Shown: positions 43,815-54,200, counted from the first letter of the stretch. The stretch: DNA of 64,000 nucleotides from Parapedobacter koreensis (GCF_900109365.1 NZ_FNZR01000001.1:558001-622000), one strand, 5' to 3'. Notes: generated by a model from the sequence alone, not told the origin. A program made the numbers and translations.

Positions 43815-44402
43815 TCATCCGATTTTCAAGGCCAATTCCTTTCCATACATCATCTTGCGCAAGTTGTTCAGCGCATAACGCATCCTACCCAGCGCTGTAT
43901 TGATACTTACCTGCGTTACATCCGCGATTTCCTTGAAGCTCATTTCGCCATAATGGCGCATGATGAGCACTTCTTTTTGATCATCGGGAAGCAATTGGAT
44001 CATTTTCCTTAAATCTTTGTAGGTCTGTTCGCGAATCATCCGGGTTTCCGCGCTTTCGTCCGCAAAATGCAGTACATCAAAAATATCAAACCCCTCACTG
44101 GTGACCACCACAGGTGTGCGGCGTTCCTTCCGGTAATAGTCAATCACTAAGTTGTGCGCGATGCGCATCACCCACGGCAGGAACTTACCTTCTTCGTTAT
44201 AGCGACCGCTTCTAAGGGTATTGATTACTTTGATAAATGTGTCCTGGAAAATATCTTCCGCTAAGTATTCATCCTTCACCAGTAAGTAAATGGATGTGTA
44301 GATTTTAGATTTATACCGATCTATCAAAACCTCCAATCCCATCTCATCACCAGACACATACAGACGGATGAGTTCCTGATCTGTTCGTTGTTCAAGCTTC
44401 AT
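43815..44402 (-). CDS. ECF sigma factor (sigma-70 family)
   Basis: 195 residues with region 2 (LIDRYKSKIYTSIYLLVKDEYLAEDIFQDTFIKVI and LPWVMRIAHNLVIDYYRKERR) and region 4 (LPDDQKEVLIMRHYGEMSFKEIADVTQVSINTALGRMRYALNNLRKMM). No anti-sigma gene lies next to it; it resembles the widely conserved stand-alone SigW-like factor of Sphingobacteria and Flavobacteria. It does not appear tied to the SusC or siderophore genes, which lack signalling domains. Confidence 0.93.
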   Translation of the reverse strand: MKLEQRTDQELIRLYVSGDEMGLEVLIDRYKSKIYTSIYLLVKDEYLAEDIFQDTFIKVINTLRSGRYNEEGKFLPWVMRIAHNLVIDYYRKERRTPVVVTSEGFDIFDVLHFADESAETRMIREQTYKDLRKMIQLLPDDQKEVLIMRHYGEMSFKEIADVTQVSINTALGRMRYALNNLRKMMYGKELALKIG

Positions 44403-44747
44403 AATACGCTACCTTCACTTTTTACTATTTTCAACAAATAAGTAACTTTTTCTTTTGTAGTCGTATCTCCTATAGCGGTTCTCCTTATTAATGGTTTCGT
44501 TAGTAAAGCCAAAAAAAAGCAAAATTTTCAGAACTTCAAAGCTTTTGTTGAATTTTCATCAACTGGGGTGATAAACCAGCATATTTGTAACAACCATCCG
44601 CTCATTATCCGGGTTTTTATATCTTTACTTCCCTTGTGATGTTCATCCAATGCGGCCAATTATTTAGTCAGACCGTTCGTTTGCTAAATGAAGGCCGTTT
44701 CATCCTTTGTTTTTTTGCTGTTTTGCAGGAAATCAACATATGGTATT
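44403..44747. promoter_or_regulatory. Intergenic region upstream of the sensor kinase, with -7-like box
   Basis: 345 bp between the divergent sigma and kinase genes. TATCTTTA (44620-44627) on the plus strand is one base from TAnnTTTG and would give a leader of about 120 nt to the chosen kinase start. No clear box was found for the sigma gene and no RNA gene or hairpin of note. Confidence 0.4.
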
Positions 44748-47711
44748 ATGATATTGAAATTAAAATTTTTGTTGCTGCTGGGTGCTAGCACCATTTTCAA
44801 CCACGTTGCAGCTCAAGACGGCAAATCTTTATTCAACCTTCAAAAAGGTGATTGGTTCGTAATGAGGGCCGATGTGGATTTAACTCCCGAATACAACCGC
44901 CGCTTGCACCAAGTCAATAAGGATACGCGGCAAAAATCCATCTATTGGCTGCGGTTTACGCTACAGCAGACGGCCACAAATGGCCATCAAATTTATGGTA
45001 TCCAACTCATCCGTTACCGACACGAAATGGCGGCTACACAACAGACCAGGCCTTTCCCCAAAAGTGGCTATGATTCCTTTTATCCCTTATACGAACAAGG
45101 AAAAACATCACTCGATACGTTGCCTACTTACCTGCTTGAGTTGACACCAGATGGTACTATCCAACTTCAACGCGACGGTGCCCCTCACACTACGCAACTT
45201 GGCCAGACCGGCAAGATTACTGACTTCGGCACAAAGGTCCGTATCATCACCGAAACTTTTCGGGATGATATGCTCGCCTTGTTGGTCAACCTCATGACCA
45301 TACCGCAAGGAAAAGAAGCCGCCAAGACGTTCCACCTGCCGGACGAAACGGAAGTAACAGCCCGTATACAAGACAGCCGACAGCAAGGCGCATTTCTCAA
45401 AGAAGATATCGGCTTCACCGAAGATATCCAATGCCACCTCTTCCGGCTTATCGACAGTCGGGTGCCTTCGCTCATCAAGACTTCTTCCGGACTGAATTTG
45501 GTGATGGTAGCTGCTTCGTTTGACATACCCGGCAATGCGACAATCAAGGGAAACATAAAACATCATACCGTTGCAACACCTATAGCTACCCCATATAAGT
45601 TTTCAGGCACCGAACACCGCGTATTGACTCCCCAGACCATGGGTGAAGGCGGTTCGTTCGAGGAATCGGTGCACTTGGAAACCGCAACATCCCTATTCTT
45701 TCTGTATGGGGACCAAGCACTCACGATCTTCCTTTCGCCAGGCGACACGCTGACCCTTACAACCGATGCCAGGGATATGGCTGACACCTACGCGTTTGCT
45801 GGCAACGCCGCCCAAAACAGCGAATTGGCACAACGCATCGGCGAATTGCTCATGGAACAAAGCGGATGGGGAAGCGGCAAGCTATCCACCGTGATGCGCC
45901 AGAAGGATACCGACGCATTCCATGCCTTCATACAAGAGGAGAATCGGAAGGCACAGCAGCTGTTTGAAAACTACCTTGACAACGCGTCACCGGATGCCAT
46001 CAATTACTACCGAAGGGAATGGGCCTTTGCGTTGGCTACGTCCAAGCTCCAGTTTTTGAGCACCGTCCACTACAAAAGCCACCAAGATGCCCAAGTACCG
46101 TTTTCCGATTTCCCGAAGGATTTCTTTACAGACATCGACACCATGGAAGCCTCCAGTGGCGATGCCAATACCATCATCCGTCCGGATTACCATACTTGGC
46201 TGGTGCAATATTATCAGGCCCGTATTGGCGTGGCCCCAATATGGGACGATGACTTTTTGAGGGTTTTTCCATTTATCATCGCCACGTCCAGCGGTCACAC
46301 CCAATACAAAACATTGCATACCTTTTTGAAACGGGCTATCAGTGGTAGTGATTGGCACACCAACCAGCGCATCAAACCCTATTATGAAGACTTCATGAAA
46401 AACTGCCAAGACTCGGCCATGACCAATAACCTCAAACGTGAATGGGCTTGGAACGAACAATGGGAGCCCGGTATTTCAGCGTCCCTGCTGGCGTTGCCGT
46501 TGCTGGATGGTTCATCCGTCGAGCTCAGCCGATACAAAGGCAAACCCCTGTGTCTGATCGTTAGCGAATTCTTTGTTCCTACTGAACTTGCTGCCTATGC
46601 AGCTTTCATCAAGGACAAAACGAACAGTGATGTACAATTTGTCATTGCACAAATCCGCCAACAACCCGATGTCCCCAGCGTGCTCCATGATAGCCTTTTC
46701 CAAGGTATTCCTAACGTGGAATTACTGGAACTGGCTCACCATCCAAAAGACATCGGTCCCATTGGCACATCCGGATATTCATCCAAGTGGTTTGTCCTCG
46801 ATCCCTGGTTAAGGGTTGTGGCCGGGAATCTGCAACCCACCTATCGAAGGACCAATGATGTAGTCCCAACGATGCAAACTATCAGTTATCCCGGGACTAA
46901 CAGTTATCCAGTAAAGTTAGAAGAACTGCTGGACAAAGCCAGGAAAGCTCATCGGTTTACCAAAGCACAAACAGCTGAGTTTAGGAAAATAGCAGGATGG
47001 ACATTCGTGTCCATCCTGCTCACTACATTGGTTATCGGCGTGACCAACAGACGGCGCACACAGGCATTGAAGAAAAGGGAAGCGATGAAACACCGCATCC
47101 AGCAACTGGAGATCAAGGCCCTACGATCGCAGATGAATCCACATTTTATCTTCAATGCACTCAATTCAATACAATCCCTTATCACCGAAAACCGCTTCCG
47201 GGATGCCAATATTTATCTTGCGGAATTTGCCTCGCTACTACGCGGCGTACTTAACAATTCAGAAAAACCAGGGGTATCCTTGTCAGACGAACTCGAAGCC
47301 GTGGAGCATTATTGTCGGCTCGAACAACTCCGCTTTGATTTTACATACCGGATTCACGTACCGGACGACGTCAGTCCTGAACTTATTGAGATACCCAGCA
47401 TGATCATCCAGCCCTTGGTGGAGAATAGTATCGTCCATGGTTTCGCCCAAAAACGGCGAAAAGCATGCCTTACCATCGCTATTGAACACACCAATTGTGG
47501 GTTGACCGTCACGGTCGCCGACAACGGCACCGGACTGCCCGTTGAGGGGCAAGTGTACCGCCAAGGCAATGGTATGGGGTTGAAACTGGTGGAAGAACGT
47601 GTCCGAAATTTTAATAATACGGAAAAAAATACTAATTTGACCCTCCAAAACCGCATAGAAAATGGCAAGATCGGAGGAGCAACAGCAACGATCACGCTGA
47701 TGATGGATTAA
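44748..47711 (+). CDS. LytS-type sensor histidine kinase with DUF4369/TlpA-like extracytoplasmic sensor lacking CxxC
   Basis: 987 residues from the chosen start (MILKLKFLLLLGA), which opens the signal peptide; an in-frame ATG at 44688 gives 1007. The periplasmic part (about 25-745) contains a DUF4369-like beta-sandwich (SLFFLYGDQALTIFLSPGDTL, AAQNSEL) and a thioredoxin-like segment (LDGSSVELSRYKGKPLCLIV) whose CxxC site is replaced by SEFFVPTEL, so it cannot act as a dithiol oxidoreductase. One membrane helix (about 750-768), a short coiled coil, then a HisKA-7TM-type kinase: MNPHFIFNALN (His799) and LVENSIVHG as N box, GNGMGL as G box. It precedes its LytTR regulator by 1 bp. Confidence 0.88.
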   Translation: MILKLKFLLLLGASTIFNHVAAQDGKSLFNLQKGDWFVMRADVDLTPEYNRRLHQVNKDTRQKSIYWLRFTLQQTATNGHQIYGIQLIRYRHEMAATQQTRPFPKSGYDSFYPLYEQGKTSLDTLPTYLLELTPDGTIQLQRDGAPHTTQLGQTGKITDFGTKVRIITETFRDDMLALLVNLMTIPQGKEAAKTFHLPDETEVTARIQDSRQQGAFLKEDIGFTEDIQCHLFRLIDSRVPSLIKTSSGLNLVMVAASFDIPGNATIKGNIKHHTVATPIATPYKFSGTEHRVLTPQTMGEGGSFEESVHLETATSLFFLYGDQALTIFLSPGDTLTLTTDARDMADTYAFAGNAAQNSELAQRIGELLMEQSGWGSGKLSTVMRQKDTDAFHAFIQEENRKAQQLFENYLDNASPDAINYYRREWAFALATSKLQFLSTVHYKSHQDAQVPFSDFPKDFFTDIDTMEASSGDANTIIRPDYHTWLVQYYQARIGVAPIWDDDFLRVFPFIIATSSGHTQYKTLHTFLKRAISGSDWHTNQRIKPYYEDFMKNCQDSAMTNNLKREWAWNEQWEPGISASLLALPLLDGSSVELSRYKGKPLCLIVSEFFVPTELAAYAAFIKDKTNSDVQFVIAQIRQQPDVPSVLHDSLFQGIPNVELLELAHHPKDIGPIGTSGYSSKWFVLDPWLRVVAGNLQPTYRRTNDVVPTMQTISYPGTNSYPVKLEELLDKARKAHRFTKAQTAEFRKIAGWTFVSILLTTLVIGVTNRRRTQALKKREAMKHRIQQLEIKALRSQMNPHFIFNALNSIQSLITENRFRDANIYLAEFASLLRGVLNNSEKPGVSLSDELEAVEHYCRLEQLRFDFTYRIHVPDDVSPELIEIPSMIIQPLVENSIVHGFAQKRRKACLTIAIEHTNCGLTVTVADNGTGLPVEGQVYRQGNGMGLKLVEERVRNFNNTEKNTNLTLQNRIENGKIGGATATITLMMD

Positions 47712-47712
47712 C

Positions 47713-48462
47713 ATGGCATTGCGTAGTATTATCGTGGATGATGAAGCCTCTGGTAGGCAGAACCTCCGTAATCTGCTGACCACCTATTGTCCCGATGTGG
47801 CTATTGAAGGCGAAGCGGCATCGGTAACAGAAGCATTGCTGGCGGCGAATCGATTGCAACCCGAACTGCTTTTCCTCGACATCGAACTGCCAGATGGTAC
47901 CGGGTTCGACCTATTGCAGTCCCTCAATGGCAGCCATGATTTCGAAGTGGTTTTCGTGACGGCATACGATCAATATGGCATTCAAGCTGCTAAGGCGTGT
48001 GCAGTGGATTACCTCCTCAAACCGATCCACATTGTCGAACTGATGAAGGCCGTGGAAAAGGCAAAAGCATACGTGACACGCAAGCAGGAAAACCTACGTC
48101 TCAAGGAATTGGTAGCCAACATGGATAGGCAGCCAAACGAAAAGCGTATTGCACTACCACTGTCTGACAAAATCGAATTTATCCGTATACAACACATTAT
48201 CCGCCTGGAAGCAGAAGGCAACTACACCCATTTCTACCTACATCATGGCGCTCATTTTCTGGTTTGCAAGACACTCAAGGAATATCACGAGCTACTGGAA
48301 CCCCAAGGGTTTATCCGCACACATCAATCACATTTAATCAACCGCAACAAAATATCATCGTATGTAAAAACCGATGGCGGGTACATCACCATGGAAGACG
48401 GTAGCCAAGTACCCATTGCCCGGAAGAAAAAGGACGACATTACCCGGCTGTTTTCGCCATAG
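47713..48462 (+). CDS. LytTR-family response regulator
   Basis: 249 residues: receiver (D9, D10 acid pocket, phospho-acceptor D56 in FLDIELPDG, Lys in VDYLLKPI) and LytTR DNA-binding domain (about 145-249; IRLEAEGNYTHFYL, FIRTHQSHLINRNKIS). It starts 1 bp after the kinase stop, so the pair is co-translated. LytTR proteins bind imperfect direct repeats of about 9 bp. No such target is evident here. Confidence 0.95.
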   Translation: MALRSIIVDDEASGRQNLRNLLTTYCPDVAIEGEAASVTEALLAANRLQPELLFLDIELPDGTGFDLLQSLNGSHDFEVVFVTAYDQYGIQAAKACAVDYLLKPIHIVELMKAVEKAKAYVTRKQENLRLKELVANMDRQPNEKRIALPLSDKIEFIRIQHIIRLEAEGNYTHFYLHHGAHFLVCKTLKEYHELLEPQGFIRTHQSHLINRNKISSYVKTDGGYITMEDGSQVPIARKKKDDITRLFSP

Positions 48463-48485
48463 GCTAATTATTTCTTCCACATAAA

Positions 48486-48515
48486 AAAGGCGCCACCTCT
48501 GGAAGCAGCGCCTTT
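48486..48515 (-). terminator. Intrinsic terminator of glyA
   Basis: AAAGGCGC (48486-48493) and GCGCCTTT (48508-48515) form a perfect 8-bp stem with a 14-nt loop; the minus-strand transcript continues with TTTTTT. It ends glyA, and in the plus direction it may also end the kinase/regulator transcript. Confidence 0.85.
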
Positions 48516-48535
48516 CGGATATCAGAATTACTTGC

Positions 48536-49807
48536 TTACTTATACAACGGATACTCAGCCATCAGCATTTTCACTTTGTTGTGGATTTTGCCCAAAGCAG
48601 TATCATCATCATGCTTGATCAGTGCTACATCGATCATTTCGGCTATTTCAACCATCCGATCTTCTTTAAGCCCGCGTGTGGTGATAGCTGCTGTACCTAA
48701 GCGGATACCGGAAGTTACAAACGGGGACTTGTCATCAAACGGAACCATGTTTTTATTGATGGTAATGCCTGCCTTGCCCAATGCCACTTCTGCGGCCTTG
48801 CCACTAATACCTTTATTGCGGAGGTCTATCAGCATGAGGTGGTTATCGGTACCACCAGAAATGATGTTATACCCCTTATCTACAAATACTTTCGCCAAGG
48901 TGGCTGCATTTTTCTTCACCTGGATGATGTATTCCATGTATTCTTCGCTGAGTGCTTCGCCGAATGCAATGGCTTTCGCGGCAATAATATGCTCCAAAGG
49001 CCCTCCTTGTGTGCCGGGAAATACCGCCAGATCCAGCAAGGAGGTGATACTGCGGATTTCGCCCTTAGGTGTTTTGATGCCCCAGGGATTTTCGAAATCC
49101 TTGCCCACCATAATCAGCCCACCACGGGGGCCACGGAGGGTTTTATGGGTAGTGGTAGTCACCACATGGCAGTGCGGAAGCGGATCATTCAGCAGCCCAC
49201 GGGCTATAAGTCCGGCCGGATGCGAAATATCGGCCACCACCAGCGCACCGATTTCATCAGCCACCTGGCGTATGAAGGCATAATCCCAATCCCGGGAATA
49301 AGCCGAGGCACCACAGATGATCACTTTCGGCTTTTCCTGCAATGCAATTTCTTCCAATTGTTTATAAGCTATCAAGCCGGTTTCTTTATCTACGCCGTAA
49401 AACAAAGGTTGGTAAAGCTTTCCTGAAAAATTAACAGGGGAGCCGTGTGTAAGGTGTCCACCGTGGGAGAGATCGAAACCCAAAATCTTGTCGCCAGGCT
49501 GCAACAGCGCCAGAAACACGGCAGCATTGGCCTGTGCACCGGAATGTGGCTGCACATTCACCCATTCGGCGTTGAAGAGCTGCTTTGCACGTTCAATGGC
49601 GATAGTCTCCACCTCGTCGACGATCTCGCAACCGCCATAGTAACGCTTTCCAGGCAGGCCTTCGGCATACTTATTGGTCAGCACCGAGCCTGCGGCCTCC
49701 ATCACCTGTTTACTCACGAAGTTTTCCGATGCAATGAGTTCAATACCTTCTTCCTGGCGTGCGAGCTCTTGGTTGATTAAATTAAAAATGGTTTCGTCCC
49801 TTCTCAT
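48536..49807 (-). CDS. glyA: Serine hydroxymethyltransferase
   Basis: 423-residue PLP enzyme that interconverts serine and glycine with tetrahydrofolate. Signature block [39 protein letters not shown] with the Schiff-base lysine in [11 protein letters not shown], and [11 protein letters not shown] near the start. Full length. A canonical promoter lies upstream (49842-49871) and a terminator downstream, so it is a single-gene unit. Confidence 0.97.
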   Translation of the reverse strand: MRRDETIFNLINQELARQEEGIELIASENFVSKQVMEAAGSVLTNKYAEGLPGKRYYGGCEIVDEVETIAIERAKQLFNAEWVNVQPHSGAQANAAVFLALLQPGDKILGFDLSHGGHLTHGSPVNFSGKLYQPLFYGVDKETGLIAYKQLEEIALQEKPKVIICGASAYSRDWDYAFIRQVADEIGALVVADISHPAGLIARGLLNDPLPHCHVVTTTTHKTLRGPRGGLIMVGKDFENPWGIKTPKGEIRSITSLLDLAVFPGTQGGPLEHIIAAKAIAFGEALSEEYMEYIIQVKKNAATLAKVFVDKGYNIISGGTDNHLMLIDLRNKGISGKAAEVALGKAGITINKNMVPFDDKSPFVTSGIRLGTAAITTRGLKEDRMVEIAEMIDVALIKHDDDTALGKIHNKVKMLMAEYPLYK

Positions 49808-49841
49808 TATGATACAAAGAATTGAATGTTAAAAAGTTGCG

Positions 49842-49871
49842 CAAAGATATAAACTTGAATACAATATTCAA
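49842..49871 (-). promoter_or_regulatory. glyA: Promoter of glyA
   Basis: Minus-strand TTG (49869-49871), 19 bp, then TATCTTTG (49842-49849): an exact Bacteroidota-type promoter. The leader to the start at 49807 is about 30 nt. The -33 element overlaps the last codon of the upstream gene. Confidence 0.8.
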
Positions 49872-50395
49872 CCTTCCAACTCACTTTTGATGGTTTTCAG
49901 TGCCAAGTCATATGGGTTTTCATCCAATACGCTAATGTGGCCAAGCACAACCGTGCTGAATTCCTTCGCACTGGCTGTTGCCGGCAAGCCTGCCCCGGCA
50001 TTGCGGATGAGTGCGACCGTATTGTCCTTGAGCTGTTTGGCAATGGCCCATGCGGTGGTGCTCACATAGAGTTGCTGGGTGATGTTGTGCTCGTATTCCG
50101 CACGTATTTCATTGACTAATAGGTGCTGGAAATCCTCGACACTTAGCCCTGGGGCATGCATCCGCAATAGCATGTTTGAAGGGTTGATACGTTCGACAAA
50201 CAACACCAGCCGCTCATAAGCCTGTAGCCGTAAAGGCTGTATTTCTTGCCTTGCCGCATGCCTGGCCTCCAAGGATTTCAGCCTGAAAATATAGCTGTTG
50301 TACTTGGTCCAGAACATCCAACTTGCTACGCCCGCAACAGCGCATCCTGCCAGGATGTATTTCATCAGATCGATAAAAAATAATGTAATGTCCAT
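49868..50395 (-). CDS. Conserved membrane-anchored protein (DUF7935-like), function unknown
   Basis: 175 residues: one N-terminal helix (about 9-28, MKYILAGCAVAGVASWMFW), a charged coiled-coil-prone segment (IFRLKSLEARHAARQEIQPLRLQAYERLVLFVERINPSN) and a helical cytoplasmic domain. Similar proteins are widespread in Bacteroidota next to housekeeping genes; I assign the family only loosely. Divergent from the Fe-S carrier gene. Confidence 0.65.
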   Translation of the reverse strand: MDITLFFIDLMKYILAGCAVAGVASWMFWTKYNSYIFRLKSLEARHAARQEIQPLRLQAYERLVLFVERINPSNMLLRMHAPGLSVEDFQHLLVNEIRAEYEHNITQQLYVSTTAWAIAKQLKDNTVALIRNAGAGLPATASAKEFSTVVLGHISVLDENPYDLALKTIKSELEG

Positions 50396-50459
50396 TAAGT
50401 ATCATTTGTTTATAGAACGTCAAAATCCACGTCGCCCTGCAAAAGTGGAGAATTTTATG

Positions 50460-50467
50460 TATTTTTG
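50460..50467 (+). promoter_or_regulatory. -7 box upstream of the A-type Fe-S carrier gene
   Basis: TATTTTTG fits TAnnTTTG and lies 31 nt before the start at 50499. No good -33 TTG is seen 19 bp upstream. Confidence 0.45.
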
Positions 50468-50498
50468 TATGATTTTGAATTTAATTTATCATAAGCAG

Positions 50499-50852
50499 AT
50501 GAGCACAGCAACACTTTCACCCACGGCACCATTGACCTTGACACCGGGCGCTATCAAGGAGCTTAAGAAGTTGAAAGAGCAACAGGAAATCTCGGATGAT
50601 TTCGGATTGCGAGTAGGTGTTGAAGGCGGTGGTTGTGCCGGCATGAATTACATTTTGGGTTTCGACCAAAAGAAAGAGGGCGATTCCGAGTACAACATTG
50701 AGGGAATACGCATTTTCATGAATAAGGCGCATGGCTTGTATCTTGCCGGCATGGAGGTCGATTTTCGGAATGGCTTGGATGCCCGAGGCTTCACGTTCAA
50801 CAACCCGAATGCAACCAGCACCTGTGGCTGCGGGTCATCGTTCTCGGCGTAA
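50499..50852 (+). CDS. A-type iron-sulphur carrier (HesB/IscA/SufA family)
   Basis: 117 residues. The three cluster-binding cysteines are present: Cys in EGGGCAGMNY and the two of CGCGSSF at the C-terminus. It accepts and delivers Fe-S clusters in the Isc or Suf system; no other suf gene is adjacent. The start (MSTATLSP) was chosen over a frame open further upstream because the family begins just before LTLTPGAIKELKKL and the -7 box lies ahead of it. Confidence 0.93.
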   Translation: MSTATLSPTAPLTLTPGAIKELKKLKEQQEISDDFGLRVGVEGGGCAGMNYILGFDQKKEGDSEYNIEGIRIFMNKAHGLYLAGMEVDFRNGLDARGFTFNNPNATSTCGCGSSFSA

Positions 50853-50895
50853 TATCGTCTTAGCAACCCATTGCATTCACTGCTTTGCTGTTTTT

Positions 50896-50911
50896 AAAGG
50901 GTTTACCCTTT
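50896..50911 (+). terminator. Short hairpin after the Fe-S carrier gene
   Basis: AAAGGG (50896-50901), loop TTTA, CCCTTT (50906-50911); a T6 run follows at 50921-50926, 9 nt after the stem. The stem is short and its right arm overlaps the first unit of the TTACC array, so its role as a terminator is uncertain. Confidence 0.4.
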
Positions 50912-51023
50912 GATTAGCGGTTTTTTACCTGTTTCTTACCTTTCCTTTACCTCTTCCTTACCCCTCGCTTACCCTTTCCTTACCATTTCTTTACCCTTTC
51001 CTTACTCTTTCCTTACCTACAGG
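50903..51023. repeat. Array of eleven 11-bp TTACC repeats
   Basis: Eleven abutting units, each exactly 11 bp, from 50903 to 51023. Nine begin TTACC, one TTACT and one TTAGC; the commonest form is TTACCCTTTCC (units 7 and 9 identical). The plus strand is pyrimidine-rich. Units differ at several positions but not in length, unlike a young minisatellite. It lies between the Fe-S carrier gene and ileS, outside any likely reading frame. Confidence 0.8.
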
Positions 51024-51134
51024 GTAATGCAACGGTATCTAATCGGTAACCCAGCTGTCTATGTGCTGTATTTAAAGGTATCCCGAGGAGTAATCATCGA
51101 GAACAAACCTTCCCCTCCATTCCTTTCCACCAGC

Positions 51135-51213
51135 GATTCAGGCTGTTGCAGACGAAACCTAGGAATTGGGAGCAAAGCGAACCGATTCCAGTTGAGGAGC
51201 AACCGCCTGAATC
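51135..51213. repeat. 79-bp structured palindromic element upstream of the ileS promoter
   Basis: Outer stem GATTCAGGC (51135-51143) with GCCTGAATC (51205-51213), one mismatch, then GTTGC with GCAAC, two internal loops, and an inner stem GGAATTGG (51162-51169) with CCGATTCC (51182-51189). It lies before the ileS -7 box, so it is not part of the ileS leader. It resembles a REP/MITE-type element or a small structured RNA; neither is proven. Confidence 0.5.
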
Positions 51214-51246
51214 AAACCTTTCCTTTTTCCTTTCGTACTAATTCGC

Positions 51247-51254
51247 TATCTTTG
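51247..51254 (+). promoter_or_regulatory. ileS: -7 box of ileS
   Basis: TATCTTTG followed by CATC, the commonest form in this phylum, 30 nt before the ileS start. The spacing rules out a T-box leader. Confidence 0.65.
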
Positions 51255-51283
51255 CATCCTCATTTTTTGAATACAAACAATTG

Positions 51284-54200
51284 ATGTACAAGGAATATAA
51301 GCAACTCAATTTACCCGAAATCGGCAAGGATATATTAGCCCGTTGGCAAGCGGAAAACATCTTTGAAAAAAGCATCACGCAACGTCCAGCAAGCAAGCCC
51401 TACACGTTCTATGAAGGCCCCCCGTCTGCCAATGGCATGCCGGGCATTCATCACGTCATGGCACGGGCTATTAAGGACATTTTCTGCCGCTACAAGACCC
51501 TCAAAGGTTATCAGGTAAAACGCAAAGGAGGCTGGGACACCCATGGCCTGCCCATTGAGCTTGCCGTGGAAAAAACCCTTGGCATCACCAAAGAGGATAT
51601 CGGCAAAACCCTATCCGTGGCCGATTACAATGCAGCTTGCCGTCGGGAAGTGATGAAATACACCGATGTATGGAATGACCTCACCGAAAAAATGGGGTAT
51701 TGGGTCGATCTGGAAAACCCATACATCACCTACAAAAATGAATATATCGAAACGCTGTGGTGGATATTGAAAGAATTTCATAAAAAAGGGCTGCTGTATA
51801 AGGGATATACCATCCAGCCTTATTCTCCTGCCGCAGGCACGGGGCTTAGCTCACATGAACTCAACCAACCCGGTACTTACCGGCCGGTAAAAGACACGAC
51901 CGTCGTAGCCGAGTTCCGCATCAAGAAAGACCAAGTACATCCTGCTATGGCAGCGCTCTTCGAAGATGAAAATGAAGATACCGCCATCCTCGCCTGGACC
52001 ACCACCCCTTGGACATTGCCTGCTAACAGTGCCTTGGTTGTGGGTAAGGATATTCGCTACGTCAAAGTACGCACCTTCAACCCATACACATTCGAGCCGG
52101 TCAGCGTAGTATTGGCGAAAGAACTGATAGGAAGGTATTTCAAGCCTGAAGGGCAAGCTATCTCACTAAAAGATTATAACCAAGGCGACAAAATCATCCC
52201 TTGGGAAATCCGTACTGAATTTTCAGGCTCCGAATTGCTCAATCTTCGGTACCACCAACTCCTGCCCTATGTCACCAATGAAGAACTGGAACAGCATGCT
52301 TTCCGTGTCATCGCGGGTGATTTCGTGACCATTGAAGACGGTACGGGCATCGTGCACTCATCAGCCACCTTCGGTGCCGATGACTTCCGAGTGAGCAAAG
52401 AAAACGACGTGCCGGGCGTCTTCGTGAAAGATGAAAACGGCAAGGAAGTACCCATTGTAGACAAACGTGGGCGCTTCGTCAAGGAAATTGGCGAATTTGG
52501 CGGCCGTTTTGTCAAAGAAGAATATTACAGCGACGCGGAGCGCGCGGCCGAGGGGTTCAAGCCCACCGACGTGCTCATCGCCATCAAACTGAAAGAAGAA
52601 AACAAGGCCTTCGAGGTCAAACGATACGAACACAGCTATCCGCATTGCTGGCGCACGGACAAGCCGATACTTTATTACCCGCTGGACAGCTGGTTTATCC
52701 GCACCACGGCAATGAAAGATGAGCTGGTAGCCCTCAACAAAACAATCAATTGGAAACCAGAAGCCACGGGTACAGGCCGCTTCGGCAACTGGCTGGAAAA
52801 CCTGGTGGACTGGAACCTCTCGCGTTCACGCTTCTGGGGAACTCCCCTACCGATTTGGCGCAGCGAAGATGAAAACGAAGAAATCTGCATCGGTTCTATC
52901 GAGGAGTTGAAAGCGCGTATCGAAAGCAGCCTCGCTTCGGGCACGCTCAACGACGAAGAAAAAACGAAGCTACAGGAATACCTGCATAAATTCGGCACTG
53001 ATGAATTGGATTTGCACCGACCTTATGTAGATGACATCGTACTGGTATCCGACGCCGGACAGAAGCTCTACCGCGAGCCGGATCTCATCGACGTCTGGTT
53101 TGATAGCGGTGCCATGCCGTTTGCGCAATGGGGGTTGGATCACAAAAAGTTGGCTGTCGGCAGCGACACACCATTCAAAACCGGTTTTGAAGGAGCTTAT
53201 CCGGCCGATTTCATTGCCGAGGGAGTGGACCAGACACGTGGGTGGTTTTTCACGCTGCATGCCATCTCCACCATGCTGAGGCATTCCGTGGCTTTCAAAA
53301 ACGTGGTCTCCAATGGCTTGGTCCTGGACAAAAACGGAAACAAGATGTCCAAGCGTTTGGGCAATGCCGTAGATCCGTTTACCACCATTGAAAAATACAG
53401 CGCCGATGCCACGCGCTGGTACATGATCAGCAATGCGTCCCCCTGGGACAACCTCAAGTTCAATGAGGAAGGGCTGGATGAGGTGCGCCGCAAATTCTTC
53501 GGGACGCTGTACAATACGTATGCGTTTTTTGCGCTGTATGCTAACATCGACAAGTTTGCCTATCAAGAGGCTGACCTACCTCTGGCTTCACGGCCCGAGA
53601 TAGATCGCTGGATTAGCTCGCTGCTCAACAGCCTCACCAAAGAGGTAGACGGCTACTATGCGGATTTCGAGCCTACGAAGGCTGCCCGCGCAATACAGAC
53701 GTTTGTAGACGAACACCTGAGCAACTGGTATGTCAGGCTGTGCCGTAGGCGCTTCTGGAAAGGTGAATATACCGAGGATAAAATCTCGGCTTATCAAACG
53801 CTCTATACCTGCCTTAATACGATTGCGAAGCTGATGTCACCCATCGCACCGTTCTTCAGCGATAGGTTGTATTTGGATCTGAACAATGCCACAGGCAAAG
53901 AACAAGCCGAATCGGTTCATTTGGCTGATTTCCCGGCATACCATGCGGATCTGGTAGACAAAGCGTTGGAAGAGCGTATGGCCCTAGCACAGGATATTTC
54001 ATCGCTCACACTCTCGCTGCGCAAGAAGACCGGCATCAACGTAAGGCAACCGCTCAACAAAATCTTACTTCCCGTATTGGACGAGGATTTCCGGCAACAG
54101 GTCGAAAAGGTAAAAGATCTTGTCCTTTCTGAAACGAATATCAAAGAAGTCGAGTTTATCACAGACACCTCAGGCATCATCAAAAAGCGAATCAAGCCCA

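Noticed and set aside
43815-44402. The ECF sigma factor as regulator of the SusCD or siderophore genes
   Set aside because: Neither outer-membrane receptor has an STN domain, and there is no anti-sigma gene nearby.
44584-44600. TAACAA near the kinase gene as a sixth repeat promoter
   Set aside because: A single copy without 11-bp neighbours or a -7 box at the right distance.
50903-51023. CRISPR array
   Set aside because: Units are 11 bp with no separate spacers, and no cas gene is present.
51024-51283. T-box riboswitch before ileS
   Set aside because: No T-box sequence or antiterminator is found, and the -7 box lies only 30 nt before the start.
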